Assembly (NCBI RefSeq): GCF_029946505.1
Contig: NZ_JARZHG010000036.1
Location: forward strand, 1 to 64,000
DNA length: 64,000 bases
Direction of reading: 5' to 3'
Source of the DNA: Polyangium sp. y55x31
GTDB taxonomy: Bacteria; Myxococcota_A; Polyangia; Polyangiales; Polyangiaceae
Shown here: positions 36,284 to 45,431 of the stretch, in pieces
How the letters are laid out: every line of letters starts with the position of its first letter
Position numbering within the stretch: position 1 is the first letter of the stretch
The notes under the pieces: generated by a model
What the model saw: the letters and a program-made list of their open reading frames with translations, nothing else
The model's database searches: none
Told to the model about the DNA's origin: nothing
Made by a program: the position numbers and the translations under genes

Positions 36284-37429
36284 ATGCGTCCCCAGCCGCC
36301 CGAGTCGGTGCGTGCACCGGTGGGCATGCTCTTCGACGTGCCGCTCGCGCCTCGGACCACGCTCGGCGTCGGCGGACCGGCCGCGCGTTACGTCGAGGCG
36401 CGCACCGAGGAGGCCGTGCACGAGACGCTCGCCTGGGCGCGCCGCCAGCGCCTCGACGTCACCGTGCTCGGCGGCGGCTCGAACGTGCTCGTCGCGGATC
36501 GCGGCGTCGACGGGCTCGTTTTGCGGGTCGCGGTCTCCGGCTACAACCACGCGATCGAAGGTGATCGCGTCACGCTGAGCGCAGGCGCGGGCGAGCCGTG
36601 GGACGCGCTCGTCGCGATGACCGTCGAGCAAGGCTGGGCCGGGCTCGAATGCCTCTCGGGCATCCCGGGCGACGTGGGCGCGGCGCCGATCCAGAACATC
36701 GGCGCGTACGGTCAGGAAGCGGGCGACGTGATCACGTTCGTCTACGGGATCGATCGGCGCAGCGGCGCGACCGTGGGCATCGATCGGCTCGGCTGCCGCT
36801 TCGGCTATCGCGACAGCGTGTTCAAGCGCCGGGCGAGCGGCAGGTTCGTGATCGTCGGCGTGACGTTTTCCCTTCAGCGCGGCGGCTCGGCGGCCGTGCG
36901 GTACGCCGAGCTCGATCGGTATTTGCGCGACACCGGCGCCGGGCCTTCGCCCTCGCTCGCCGAGGTACGCAAGGCCGTGCTGGAGTTGCGTCGTCGCAAG
37001 TCGATGCTCGTCGAGGCGGGCGACGAGAACGCGCGCAGCGCCGGTTCGTTTTTCGTGAACCCGACGCTCGACGAGGAGGCCTTCGCCGAAGCCCGCGCGC
37101 GCATCGAGGCCGCGAACGTGCTCGAGCCCGGCGAGAACCTTCCGCAGTTCGCCGCGGGCCCGGGTCGCGTAAAACTCCCCGCTGCGTGGCTCATCGAGCG
37201 TGCCGGATTCAAGAAGGGCACGGTTGACGGCCCGGTCGGTCTGTCCACGCGCCACGCCCTCGCGATCGTCAACCGCGGCGGCGCGACCGCCGAGGACATC
37301 CTCCGCTTCGCGCGGCGCATCCGCGACGGCGTGCTCGCGCGTTTCGGCGTGCGGCTCGTTCCCGAGCCCGTGATGCTCGGCTTCCGGCCTGAAGAGGTCG
37401 AAGACCTCGTGGGGCACCCAACGACCTGA
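36284..37429 (+). CDS. murB: UDP-N-acetylenolpyruvoylglucosamine reductase
   Basis: FAD-dependent reductase that forms UDP-N-acetylmuramate for peptidoglycan in the cytoplasm. Motifs: TTLGVGGPAARYVE, VLGGGSNVLVAD, LSGIPGDVGAAPIQNIGAYGQE, FGYRDSVFK, SAGSFFVNP (catalytic Ser), KLPAAWLIERAGFK and VRLVPEPVMLGF (catalytic Glu). The length of 381 residues and the lack of a C-terminal shift fit the type I (E. coli-like) form. The ATG at 36284 was chosen; an internal ATG near MLFDVPL is less likely. It stands alone, away from the usual mur cluster. Confidence 0.95.
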   Translation: MRPQPPESVRAPVGMLFDVPLAPRTTLGVGGPAARYVEARTEEAVHETLAWARRQRLDVTVLGGGSNVLVADRGVDGLVLRVAVSGYNHAIEGDRVTLSAGAGEPWDALVAMTVEQGWAGLECLSGIPGDVGAAPIQNIGAYGQEAGDVITFVYGIDRRSGATVGIDRLGCRFGYRDSVFKRRASGRFVIVGVTFSLQRGGSAAVRYAELDRYLRDTGAGPSPSLAEVRKAVLELRRRKSMLVEAGDENARSAGSFFVNPTLDEEAFAEARARIEAANVLEPGENLPQFAAGPGRVKLPAAWLIERAGFKKGTVDGPVGLSTRHALAIVNRGGATAEDILRFARRIRDGVLARFGVRLVPEPVMLGFRPEEVEDLVGHPTT

Positions 37430-37481
37430 TTTTACGGCGTGTTCTGCCGCCGCGAATGCGGCTACGCGCTACGCTGTCGCC

Positions 37482-40400
37482 GTGGTCGAAACCCTGGACG
37501 AAGGCAAGGCTCCGGACGAGGCGCGCGACGAGGTCTCCGCCGACGAGGAGCACGCGGATCGACGCACCTTCCGTAGCCTCCGGCCGCCGAAGCCGCTCGA
37601 CGAGGACAAGCTCGACGAACTCGCAGCGTCCATCGCGACGATGCCCGAGCCCGTCGCGACGCTCGCGGTCGGCGTGGAGATCGCGCGGGCCGAGGGGGAC
37701 GCGACCGGCGTGCGCAAGCGCCTCTTCGAGCTCGGGATCGGCATCGTTCGGTACGGCTTCTCCCTCGGCCTCGCCGCGCTCGTGGCGAAGCTCGGCGGCG
37801 CGGCGGCGCCAAGGCCTTTGGCCGAAGCGCTCGCGCGGGCGGCGCGGATTTCGGACGGGATGTGGTGCGAGCTCACGCGCACCGTCGGCAACGCGCTCAA
37901 GCCCTACGACCCGGCGCTCGCGCAGATGCTCGCGTTCACCTCGCAGCGCCCGCTGACCGAGCTCGTTTCGGCTCGTAACGACTTCATCCATCGTGGCGGC
38001 TCCGGCGACAACGCGCTGGAGAAGCTGATGGCGCTTCTCGAAAATACCGAGGCGCTCCTGTCGCTGTCGCTCCGGTGCGTGGTGTCGCTCGATCCGCCGA
38101 TGTACGAGGCGCGCATGGGCACGCCGCTCCGGGGTGGCGTTTGGCGCAAGACGAAGGGCGCGGTGCCCGCGGGCGTCGAGGCAGGCGTCGCGTACGTGGT
38201 GCGCGAGGACGGGACGTGGATGCCCGTCTCGCCGTACCTGCCGCTCGTCGACAAGCGGCTGCTCTTCGCGGATGGCCCGCACGCGCCGGGCAAGCCGTGG
38301 CGCTGCACCGATCCGGAGATCGGCGAGCACCGCGAGCACCAGCCGATCGATCGCGCCGTTCGCAAGCTCGTGGGCGAGGACAAGAACGCGCCGCAGGAGC
38401 TCACGGACAGGCCACGCCTCGTCGGTCGGGACGCGGCCGTGAAGGTGCTCGAGCGCGCCGCGGAGGAGGCGGCCGCGGGCAGCGTGCGCGTCGCGCTCGT
38501 GACGGGATCGTTCGGCGTGGGAAGGACGCGCGTCGCGGACGAGATCGTCGCGGCGGCCGCGGCGTACGGCTTCGGGCGCGTGATCGACGCGCGTTGCTCG
38601 GTCGAACGCCGGACGCCGCTCCGCGCGATCCGCACCGCGATCGAGGGCGTGAAGGGGCTCGGCCGCATGCGCGACGCGATCGAGCGCGCGCTCTCGGTCG
38701 AGGCCGCGATGACGCGCGCCGCGCTGGATGCGTCGATCGAGGCGATCGAGGAGGCGCTCGTGGAGGCGAGCCTCGAAGAGCCCACGGTGCTCGACATGGA
38801 CGACGCGCAGTGGGCGGACGAGCACACGCACGGGCTCTTGCGCATGCTGACGGATCGAGCGATCCGCAAGGGACGCGGGCGCCTCTTCGTGATCGTGACC
38901 GTGCGGGACGAGCCGAACCCGAGCGTCGCGCTGCGGCGCTTCGTGGCCCGCGTCGAGCAGGGCATCGGCACGGGGACGACGCGCGTCATGCTCGACGCGC
39001 TCTCGTCGAAGGACGCCTCCTTCCTCGTGCAGAACGTCGCGCCGATCGCGAAGGACATCGAGCGTGTCGTGGTCGAAGGCGCGGGCGGCGTGCCGTTTTT
39101 CCTCGTGCAGCCCTTGCTCGTGTGGAACGAGACCGGCGCGCTCGTGTGGCGCGACGCCGCGTGGCGACCGCGCGACGAATCGATCCTGCGCGCCTCGGTG
39201 CCGGGCGTGCGTGACCTCTTGCGCGCGCGCCTCGACTCGTTCTTCGATCCGGGCTCGGACGGCGAGCGGGCCGCGCAACACGTGCTCGCGTGCGTCGCTC
39301 TCTACGGCTCGGGTTTGCCCGTGGAGCAGCTCGTCGCGGCGGTGGAGGCCGCGGGGACGAACGCCAGGAGCGTGGAGCAGGCGCTCGAATTGCTCGTCGA
39401 GTCGGGTCTGCTGATCGTGCGCGGCGAGCGGCAGGAGCACGGGTTCGGCCAGGAGATCGTGCGGCAGGCGGCGCTCGAAGACGTGCGGCAGAAGCCGTGG
39501 TTCCGGCGTGTCCACCGGAGCCTGCTCGAAGCCGTGGGGCGGAGCGATGTCGCCGAGGAGAACGCGGCGTTTCTCGCGGCCGGTCACGAGTCGCTCGGCG
39601 AGCGCGAGGAGGCCGCGCGCTGGTATGGCAAGGCCGTCGCGAAGGCGCTCGCGGGCGGCGAGTTCGAACGGGCGATGGAGCTCGCCGAAAAACTCGCGCA
39701 GGTGACGAAGGGCGCCGAGCGCGCGCGCGCCGAGCTTCATGGGGTCGACGCGCTCTTCCGCGCGGGGCGCGCGGCCGAGGCGAAAGATCGACTGGCGAGG
39801 ATCCACCTCGACAGCGTCACGGACATGGACGTTCGCCTCGAAGCCCGCGTGCTCACGCTCGCGCTCGCCGCGACGCTCCGGCATCTACCGTCCGATCACG
39901 ACCCCTCACTCGTCGCGGACGCCGACGCGCACGGAGAACTCTTGCTCCGCATCGAGACACGGCTCGCAGCGGCGCGGCTCGTGCGAGGTCGACGCGGGCT
40001 CGTGCTGGCCGAGGAGGCGATCACGCTCGCGGCGGAGAGCCCGCTGGAGCTTCGGTACCGGGCGCTCGCGATGCGCCTGGAGCTGATCATCGAGGTCGAC
40101 CCGAGTGATCAGGCGCGGCTCTCCCGCGCTACGGAGCTCGTGCGCGCCGCCGCGCGGGAGCTCGGCTCTCCGTGGGCCGAGCTCGACGCGGACAACTACC
40201 TCGCGATCGCGCAGTCGAACGGGGGCCATTTCAGCGCGGCGATTCCGCTCTTCGAGAGCATCGTCGAGCGCGCGAAGCGGTTCAAATTCGCGACGCTCGA
40301 GCGCGAGGTCCTCGTGAACACGGCGACGACGTATCTGCGCTCGGGCGACCCTGCGCGCGCGGCCGCTGCTGCTGCGCTCGCGGCCGACGCAGCCCGATCG

Positions 40401-40835
40401 GCGGGGAACGCCGATCTGCTCATGGGTTCACAGTCCGTACGCGCGGACGCGCTCACGCAGGTCGGTGATTTGACGGCTGCCAAGGCGGCCGCCGACGAGG
40501 CCATCGAGATCGCGATGAGCGGCGGGCAAGATTATTACGCTGCCGTCACGTTGCTTCGTCGCGCCGAGATCCGCTCTCGGCTCGGTGATCCGCGCGCTGT
40601 GGAAGACGCGGAGCACGCGCGAAAGCGCGCGGAGGGTGTCGGTGACGTCGACCTCGTCACGCGCGCCGAGGTCTGGTCGGCGTTGCACCATGCGCGGAGC
40701 GGGGCGGAAGGTGGCATCACGTTGCTTGCGGAGCTCGCGCGCTCCGTCGAGGCGAGGCAGGCCCCTCTGCGCGCTCCGACCAAGCGGATCCTCGACGAAG
40801 CGTGGCGGCTCGTGCGCTCCGCGCGCCCCTCATGA
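37482..40835 (+). CDS. STAND-type ATPase with helical-repeat C-terminus and HEPN-like N-terminal motif
   Basis: An 1117-residue protein read from a GTG at 37482. Residues about 55-215 are helical and hold RNDFIHRGGSGDN (R165 and H170), the R-x4-H pattern of HEPN-like domains. An AAA/STAND module follows: a Walker A-like VTGSFGVGRTRV (about 341-349, with Arg where Lys is normal), Walker B TVLDMDDAQWADE, a sensor-like LFVIVTVRDEP and a winged-helix-like region. The rest is TPR-like repeats similar to PknK or MalT. No kinase domain is present. It may be a signal-responsive scaffold, or a conflict-system ATPase; neither is proven. Confidence 0.65.
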   Translation: MVETLDEGKAPDEARDEVSADEEHADRRTFRSLRPPKPLDEDKLDELAASIATMPEPVATLAVGVEIARAEGDATGVRKRLFELGIGIVRYGFSLGLAALVAKLGGAAAPRPLAEALARAARISDGMWCELTRTVGNALKPYDPALAQMLAFTSQRPLTELVSARNDFIHRGGSGDNALEKLMALLENTEALLSLSLRCVVSLDPPMYEARMGTPLRGGVWRKTKGAVPAGVEAGVAYVVREDGTWMPVSPYLPLVDKRLLFADGPHAPGKPWRCTDPEIGEHREHQPIDRAVRKLVGEDKNAPQELTDRPRLVGRDAAVKVLERAAEEAAAGSVRVALVTGSFGVGRTRVADEIVAAAAAYGFGRVIDARCSVERRTPLRAIRTAIEGVKGLGRMRDAIERALSVEAAMTRAALDASIEAIEEALVEASLEEPTVLDMDDAQWADEHTHGLLRMLTDRAIRKGRGRLFVIVTVRDEPNPSVALRRFVARVEQGIGTGTTRVMLDALSSKDASFLVQNVAPIAKDIERVVVEGAGGVPFFLVQPLLVWNETGALVWRDAAWRPRDESILRASVPGVRDLLRARLDSFFDPGSDGERAAQHVLACVALYGSGLPVEQLVAAVEAAGTNARSVEQALELLVESGLLIVRGERQEHGFGQEIVRQAALEDVRQKPWFRRVHRSLLEAVGRSDVAEENAAFLAAGHESLGEREEAARWYGKAVAKALAGGEFERAMELAEKLAQVTKGAERARAELHGVDALFRAGRAAEAKDRLARIHLDSVTDMDVRLEARVLTLALAATLRHLPSDHDPSLVADADAHGELLLRIETRLAAARLVRGRRGLVLAEEAITLAAESPLELRYRALAMRLELIIEVDPSDQARLSRATELVRAAARELGSPWAELDADNYLAIAQSNGGHFSAAIPLFESIVERAKRFKFATLEREVLVNTATTYLRSGDPARAAAAAALAADAARSAGNADLLMGSQSVRADALTQVGDLTAAKAAADEAIEIAMSGGQDYYAAVTLLRRAEIRSRLGDPRAVEDAEHARKRAEGVGDVDLVTRAEVWSALHHARSGAEGGITLLAELARSVEARQAPLRAPTKRILDEAWRLVRSARPS

Positions 40836-40852
40836 GCGCCGTGTGACGCCTT

Positions 40853-42040
40853 CTACTCGATGATCACGCCGCCCCGCGTCCGCGTGCGCTCGATGATCAC
40901 ACCGCCCCGCGTCTTCGGCGCCGGCAGCCGCGAGAACTTCTCCGCCGCGTCCTTGTAGGCCGCGCCCTCGCCCGTGTGCTGGAACGAGAACACCTTCATG
41001 AGGAGCCCGTCTCCGGGCTCCGTCCGCGCCATGAGCGACGGAGGCTTGCTCCCTGGCTTGAGCCCCGACGCGCCGCCGAGGTCGAGCTCGAGCCCACGGA
41101 TGCGTGGGCACCTTTCGAGCCCGACGTCGCGGCACTTCGCGTCCTTCTTCGCGCCTGCACCCTCGACCGGCAGGTGCTTCATCCCGTCGAGGAGCTTGTC
41201 GTCCTTGATGCGCGTGATCTTGCCGTCCCGCACGCGCGCGAGCGCCTCGTCGAGGTCTCGCAGCGGCGTGCGCGACGCGGCGATGTAGATGTCCTCGAAG
41301 CCGAGGTCCTTCTCGTTCAAACGGAATCGCAGGTCCCCGTTCGGGATGCGTGACTCGCCCTCGAGCGGGTTCTTCGTGCCGATCCGCTCGTCCGGGAAGA
41401 GCACCGTGAGGCCGCTGCTCGCGTTGTTCTGGAAGATGTAGACGTACGCCCGCGGCTTGACCTCGACCTTGAAGAACACGCGTGCGTTCGTCGGCAGCGG
41501 TTCGTCCGGCTTCACGGTGCGTGTCCCGCCGCCCGCGCTCTCCGGCAGCTCCGCCTCCATCGACAGCGTGAGCGTCAGCTCTTCCTTGCGCTCCGCCTCC
41601 GGCACCGTGTGCTGGTAGAGCGCGTCGAGCGCGGCTTGCCGCTCTTCCTCGGAAGACGCCTGTTTCACCGCCGCGACCAGCGAACCGACGGGGCTCAGGA
41701 GCTTGAGGAGCGCCTTCTTTTCCTCGTCGTACTTCGCCTTGTCGATCGCGCACGCGTTGTAGTCGCGGCAGAGGCGCGTGTGCGCCGCGACGAACTTCTC
41801 GGTCTCCGCCGAGATGCGACGGATCGCCACATCCTCGAACGTCGCCTTCTCCGAGGCGAGGTTCAGGACACCGATGTCGCCCTCGGGGATCTCGCTCGAG
41901 CAATCGATGGAGGGACGCACCTCCTCACCACACGAGACGCTGCTGGGGCTCTTCGCCACGCACGACGCGCCGGTGAGGGCGATGCCAGCCACGGCGAGCG
42001 CACCGAGGCCGAGGTGCACGAAGCTTCGGCGTTGGGACAT
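40853..42040 (-). CDS. DUF4384 exported protein
   Basis: The ATG at 42040 gives MSQRRSFVHLGLGALAVAGIALTGASC, a Tat-like (two Arg) lipoprotein-type signal. Around residues 185-230, NARVFFKVEVKPRAYVYIFQ and GLTVLFPDERIG are the DUF4384 core, a beta domain common in exported myxobacterial proteins and often attached to kinases or caspases. The end carries a short duplication: TRGGVIIER followed by TRTRGGVIIE. It lies convergent with the STAND gene and downstream of the AgmX-like gene on the minus strand. Confidence 0.75.
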   Translation of the reverse strand: MSQRRSFVHLGLGALAVAGIALTGASCVAKSPSSVSCGEEVRPSIDCSSEIPEGDIGVLNLASEKATFEDVAIRRISAETEKFVAAHTRLCRDYNACAIDKAKYDEEKKALLKLLSPVGSLVAAVKQASSEEERQAALDALYQHTVPEAERKEELTLTLSMEAELPESAGGGTRTVKPDEPLPTNARVFFKVEVKPRAYVYIFQNNASSGLTVLFPDERIGTKNPLEGESRIPNGDLRFRLNEKDLGFEDIYIAASRTPLRDLDEALARVRDGKITRIKDDKLLDGMKHLPVEGAGAKKDAKCRDVGLERCPRIRGLELDLGGASGLKPGSKPPSLMARTEPGDGLLMKVFSFQHTGEGAAYKDAAEKFSRLPAPKTRGGVIIERTRTRGGVIIE

Positions 42041-42087
42041 GGCTGCCGAGGGTACGGGGAAGGGCCCGCGTTTGCGAGCCCAGCCCG

Positions 42088-43683
42088 TCAGTTGATCGTG
42101 AAGGACTTGGTGACGCTGACGGGCGCGCCGTCGAAGGGCGGGACGCGCGCGCCGCGGAAGACGCCGGCCACGCAGCCGCCGACCGAGGTGCCCGCGAAGG
42201 GCGGGCCTTGCACCTGCGCCGAGGTCACGTTGCCGCTCGGCGCGAACGTCACCTTGACCTTGCCGGTGCCCGTCGGGCCGTCCGGCGTCTTGCAGCTCTT
42301 CGCCGCGCCGGCCGCCGAGCCGAGCGCCGACGAAGCTGCGCCGCGGTTGAACTCCTTGCCGCCCTCCGCAGGCGGGGGCTCCGCCGTGGGCGCGGCCGTC
42401 GTCGTGGGCGCGGCCGTCGTCGCCGTGGGTGCGGCCGTGTTGTTGGGCTTCGGGCCCGTGCCCCCTGCGACCGGGCCGCCGCCGGTCGATCCGGCCTTCG
42501 TCGTATCCGTGGCCGCGGGCGCAGCGCTGGTCGCCGGCGTGGGCGCCGTCGCGACCGTGTCCGTGGGCGCGGCCGTGGGCGTCGTGGGCGCGGCGGACGC
42601 CGTGGGGGTCGCGCTCGTCGTCGTGTTCTCGGTCGTCGTCGTGTTCTGCGGCTGGTTGCGCAGGAGGAAGAACGCGGCCGCGCCTGCGACGATGACGCCG
42701 AGCGCGATGCCGATGACGAGGCCCGCCGAGCTCTTCTTCTGCTCGGGCACCTGCACCATCACGACCTGCGGCACCTGCGTACCGGTCAGCGGGATCTGCG
42801 TGCCCGTGAGCGGCATCTGCGTGCCCGTCATCATGCCAGGCATCGAAGCCATCATCGGCTGCGGAGGCGGCTCCACGACGGGCGCCATGAGCGGAGGCGG
42901 CGCGAGCATCGGCCCGCCGAGGCCGCCGCCGCCGAGGTTCATGATGTCGTCGAGGCCGCCGCGGCCGTCCTTCTTCTTCGGCTCGTCCTTCGTGGTGGCG
43001 GCCTTCTCGGCCGCGGTGAGCGCCGAGAGCGAGAAGAGCACCGAGTTCTCGTTGCGCTCGCCGACCGCGTTGCCCTTCGGCCCTGCGGGCGGCACCGAGG
43101 CGCGCGCCGGCTCCGGCTCGCCCTTCGACGAACCGAAGAGATCCTGACGACCGCCCGTCTTGCGCGCCGCCGCCTGGTTGCGTGCGGCGGGCGCGGCGCC
43201 TGCGCCTTCGGGCATCATCAGCGTCGCGTTCATGTCGTCCGCGGGCGGCGGTGCGGCTGCGGCGACTCCGCTGCTGCGACCCACGGCCGCCATGAGCTCG
43301 GCGACCTGCGACACCGGCAGCCAGTCCGACATGCCGTCCTTCCAGACGTACGTGTCGTTCGTGACCGTGCCCGACGCGTACGCGGCTGCGATCGCGGCGG
43401 TCGACATCGTGCGTTGATCGTCGTCGCCGACGTTCACCGTCCACTCGTCACCGCCGCCGCCGCCTGGCGCGGCTGCGTTCGGATCACCCGAGAAGACGCG
43501 GGTCGCCCCGTCGTCGTCGTCTTCGTAGTGGCCCCCCTGGCCTTGTGCGTCGGACGCGGCTTCGTTCGCGTTGACCACGATGGCCGATCCGCACTTCTTG
43601 CACTTGATCTTGACGGTCTTACCGACGACTTTTTCGTCGGCGATCGTGTACTTCGCCTGGCACGACTGACACGTAATCTTCAT
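42088..43683 (-). CDS. AgmX/GltJ-like protein (zinc ribbon, GYF, membrane span, TonB-like C-terminus)
   Basis: Domain order matches the gliding-motility protein AgmX/GltJ of Myxococcus: an N-terminal zinc ribbon (Cys5, Cys8, Cys28, Cys31, starting MKITCQSCQAKYTIADEKVV), a GYF-2 domain (EWTVNVGDDDQRTMS to YVWKDGMSDWLPV, about residues 82-130), a Pro/Met-rich cytoplasmic linker, a single span (AGLVIGIALGVIVAGAAAFFL, about 320-342), a long Thr/Ala/Pro periplasmic spacer and a TonB-like end (GKVKVTFAPSGNVTSAQVQG). In Myxococcus, GltJ forms part of the envelope-spanning machine and its cytoplasmic part interacts with the polarity regulator MglA. No other glt genes are nearby. Confidence 0.75.
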   Translation of the reverse strand: MKITCQSCQAKYTIADEKVVGKTVKIKCKKCGSAIVVNANEAASDAQGQGGHYEDDDDGATRVFSGDPNAAAPGGGGGDEWTVNVGDDDQRTMSTAAIAAAYASGTVTNDTYVWKDGMSDWLPVSQVAELMAAVGRSSGVAAAAPPPADDMNATLMMPEGAGAAPAARNQAAARKTGGRQDLFGSSKGEPEPARASVPPAGPKGNAVGERNENSVLFSLSALTAAEKAATTKDEPKKKDGRGGLDDIMNLGGGGLGGPMLAPPPLMAPVVEPPPQPMMASMPGMMTGTQMPLTGTQIPLTGTQVPQVVMVQVPEQKKSSAGLVIGIALGVIVAGAAAFFLLRNQPQNTTTTENTTTSATPTASAAPTTPTAAPTDTVATAPTPATSAAPAATDTTKAGSTGGGPVAGGTGPKPNNTAAPTATTAAPTTTAAPTAEPPPAEGGKEFNRGAASSALGSAAGAAKSCKTPDGPTGTGKVKVTFAPSGNVTSAQVQGPPFAGTSVGGCVAGVFRGARVPPFDGAPVSVTKSFTIN

Positions 43684-43881
43684 GGGGAAAGCTGCCCTTC
43701 CGGGTCTCGCGCACGTGCACGAACGATCGTCTTGCTCTCTCGCCGAGGACCTCGGGTCCGGTCGTTACCGGCCTCTCCGTACGCCGTCACAAAGCATAAC
43801 GGTTTCGCACGAGCGCGATCAAGCTACCTACAGGTGCTCGTCCGACGTGCGAGGCAGCCACCCGGATCTACCGACGGGACG

Positions 43882-45279
43882 TCAGCGGTTCAGCGGCACG
43901 AGCGTCGTGCCGTCTGCCCCACAGAACTGCGCCTCCGCGCCGTAGCGCTCCCCGCACGTCGGGCAGACCTTCCCGGACGGCGCCGCGGCGCGTGTGGGGG
44001 CGGATCGTGCCGGGGCTTGGGCCTTCGGCGCCTCTGCCTCGGCCTCTGTTTCGGCCTTGGCTTCCGCTTCTGCCTGCGCTTCCTCGTTCAGCACGGCTTC
44101 CGTCTCCGGGTCCGGCTCCGCGGGCCTCCGCCCGCGCCGCATCAGCACGAGGCCTGCGAAGCCGAGGGCGAAGGCGAGGCCGATCACGATCGCGACGAAC
44201 GTCTGCTTGCGTTCTCGGCCGACGTCGTCCGCGACCCCCTTGGCCCCTCCCACGGCGCCCGTGGCGATGACGGCCACCGCGCCCTCCTCGGATCCCTGCG
44301 GGTCGAGCGTGCCTGCCGAGAGGAGCGCGTCGTACTTCGTCGGGCTCGTGATCTCCACGGCGACGGGCACGCCCTTGCCGGACACCGTCGCCACGAGCTC
44401 GACCCGCCCCTCCTCGGCGCCCTCTGCCACCGTGACGGTCCCGCTCCCGTCGACGGTCACCTTCGCCGCGAAGGGCCCGGGCGTCACCGCCCACGTCGGC
44501 CTGACGAAGGCAAGGCAGCCTTTGCTGTCCGTGACCACCGTTCGGAAGGAAAAACGATCCCCCGGCCGCAGCGTCTTTTTCGCCGGGTACACCTCGAGGC
44601 GGGCCGGATCTCCCGCCACCTTGCACTCTTTCGGCGGCTCCTTGGGCGCGGGCGCCGCGGCGCTCGCGGCGGCGCTCGGAGGCGGGCTCGCGGGGGGGCT
44701 GGAGGGAGCGGCGCTCGCGGAGGCGCTCGCCGATGCGCTCGGAGCCGCATCTTCGCCGTCACGCTTCGCGAGCCCGAACGATCGCGACCGGCTCGCCGTC
44801 GCCGTGCACGTCGCGCCTTCCACCGTGACCTTGTGCTCCGACGTCTCTTGCATCGTGATCGACGTGTCCGTCGCCGACACCGTCGTCGTCACGGTGATGC
44901 GCTCCTTCTCGTTCGAGAGGCTGCACCGCGTCCGCCAGAACCGCCCCCCGCCCGACTGCGAGTGGCTCACGCGCCCGAGCCCCGGCGCTTGCTCCCAGCA
45001 CTCGGCCGTGCTCCAGGCGCGCCCCGCGCCCACGATCGACAGCTCTCCGCCTTGCTCGCGGATCTGCACCGATCCGCCGCCTCCGCCTTGACCCTTCGGC
45101 TTCGGCCCGCACGCGTCCACCCAGCCGTCGAAAGACCAGCTCTCCGATACGGAGCTTGCCGACCAGGACCCGCTCAGCGTGGGTTTGCCCTGGGCGCTCG
45201 CGTTCGCTGCGTAGGCCACCGTCCCGGTGAGCACGAGGGCCGCGAGCGAGCGACGTGCGAAAGATCGAGGGCGGCGCAC
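43882..45279 (-). CDS. Exported protein with a membrane span and C-terminal zinc ribbon
   Basis: From a GTG at 45279, the 465-residue protein has a signal peptide (FARRSLAALVLTGTVAYAANASA), a Trp/Cys-rich beta region with paired cysteines, a Ser/Ala/Pro linker, a beta domain (RPGDRFSFRTVVTDSKG) that looks Ig-like, a membrane span (FVAIVIGLAFALGFAGLVLM) and an acidic coiled segment (EEAQAEAEAKAETEAEAEA). It ends in a zinc ribbon (CPTCGERYGAEAQFCGADGT). I do not recognise the family. If the signal is cleaved, the ribbon faces the cytoplasm and the beta domains the periplasm, so it could pass information across the membrane. It lies upstream of the AgmX-like gene on the same strand, with a 198-bp gap that shows nothing clear. 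Confidence 0.6.
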   Translation of the reverse strand: MRRPRSFARRSLAALVLTGTVAYAANASAQGKPTLSGSWSASSVSESWSFDGWVDACGPKPKGQGGGGGSVQIREQGGELSIVGAGRAWSTAECWEQAPGLGRVSHSQSGGGRFWRTRCSLSNEKERITVTTTVSATDTSITMQETSEHKVTVEGATCTATASRSRSFGLAKRDGEDAAPSASASASASAAPSSPPASPPPSAAASAAAPAPKEPPKECKVAGDPARLEVYPAKKTLRPGDRFSFRTVVTDSKGCLAFVRPTWAVTPGPFAAKVTVDGSGTVTVAEGAEEGRVELVATVSGKGVPVAVEITSPTKYDALLSAGTLDPQGSEEGAVAVIATGAVGGAKGVADDVGRERKQTFVAIVIGLAFALGFAGLVLMRRGRRPAEPDPETEAVLNEEAQAEAEAKAETEAEAEAPKAQAPARSAPTRAAAPSGKVCPTCGERYGAEAQFCGADGTTLVPLNR

Positions 45280-45431
45280 GGCCGGGCACGGTAGCAGATC
45301 GATGCGGAACGTGGACGGAGAGGTCCGCGTGATCCTTGCGATCCTTTTGCAGTCGTATTGCGCTGATGATACGAGTTTTTCAGGTTTCCGCGAAAATCGC
45401 GCTGCACGATCCGCCTGACGAGGACCGAGTC

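Noticed and set aside
32820-36317. A 1165-codon minus-strand open frame
   Set aside because: Antisense to the large lipoprotein gene; no recognisable motif and an Arg/His/Asp-rich composition typical of shadow frames.
42240-42660. Low-complexity GTCGTGGGCGCGG-type repeats that could suggest a DNA repeat array
   Set aside because: They encode the Thr/Ala/Pro periplasmic spacer of the AgmX-like protein in its frame; no regular repeat-spacer pattern exists, so no CRISPR is called.
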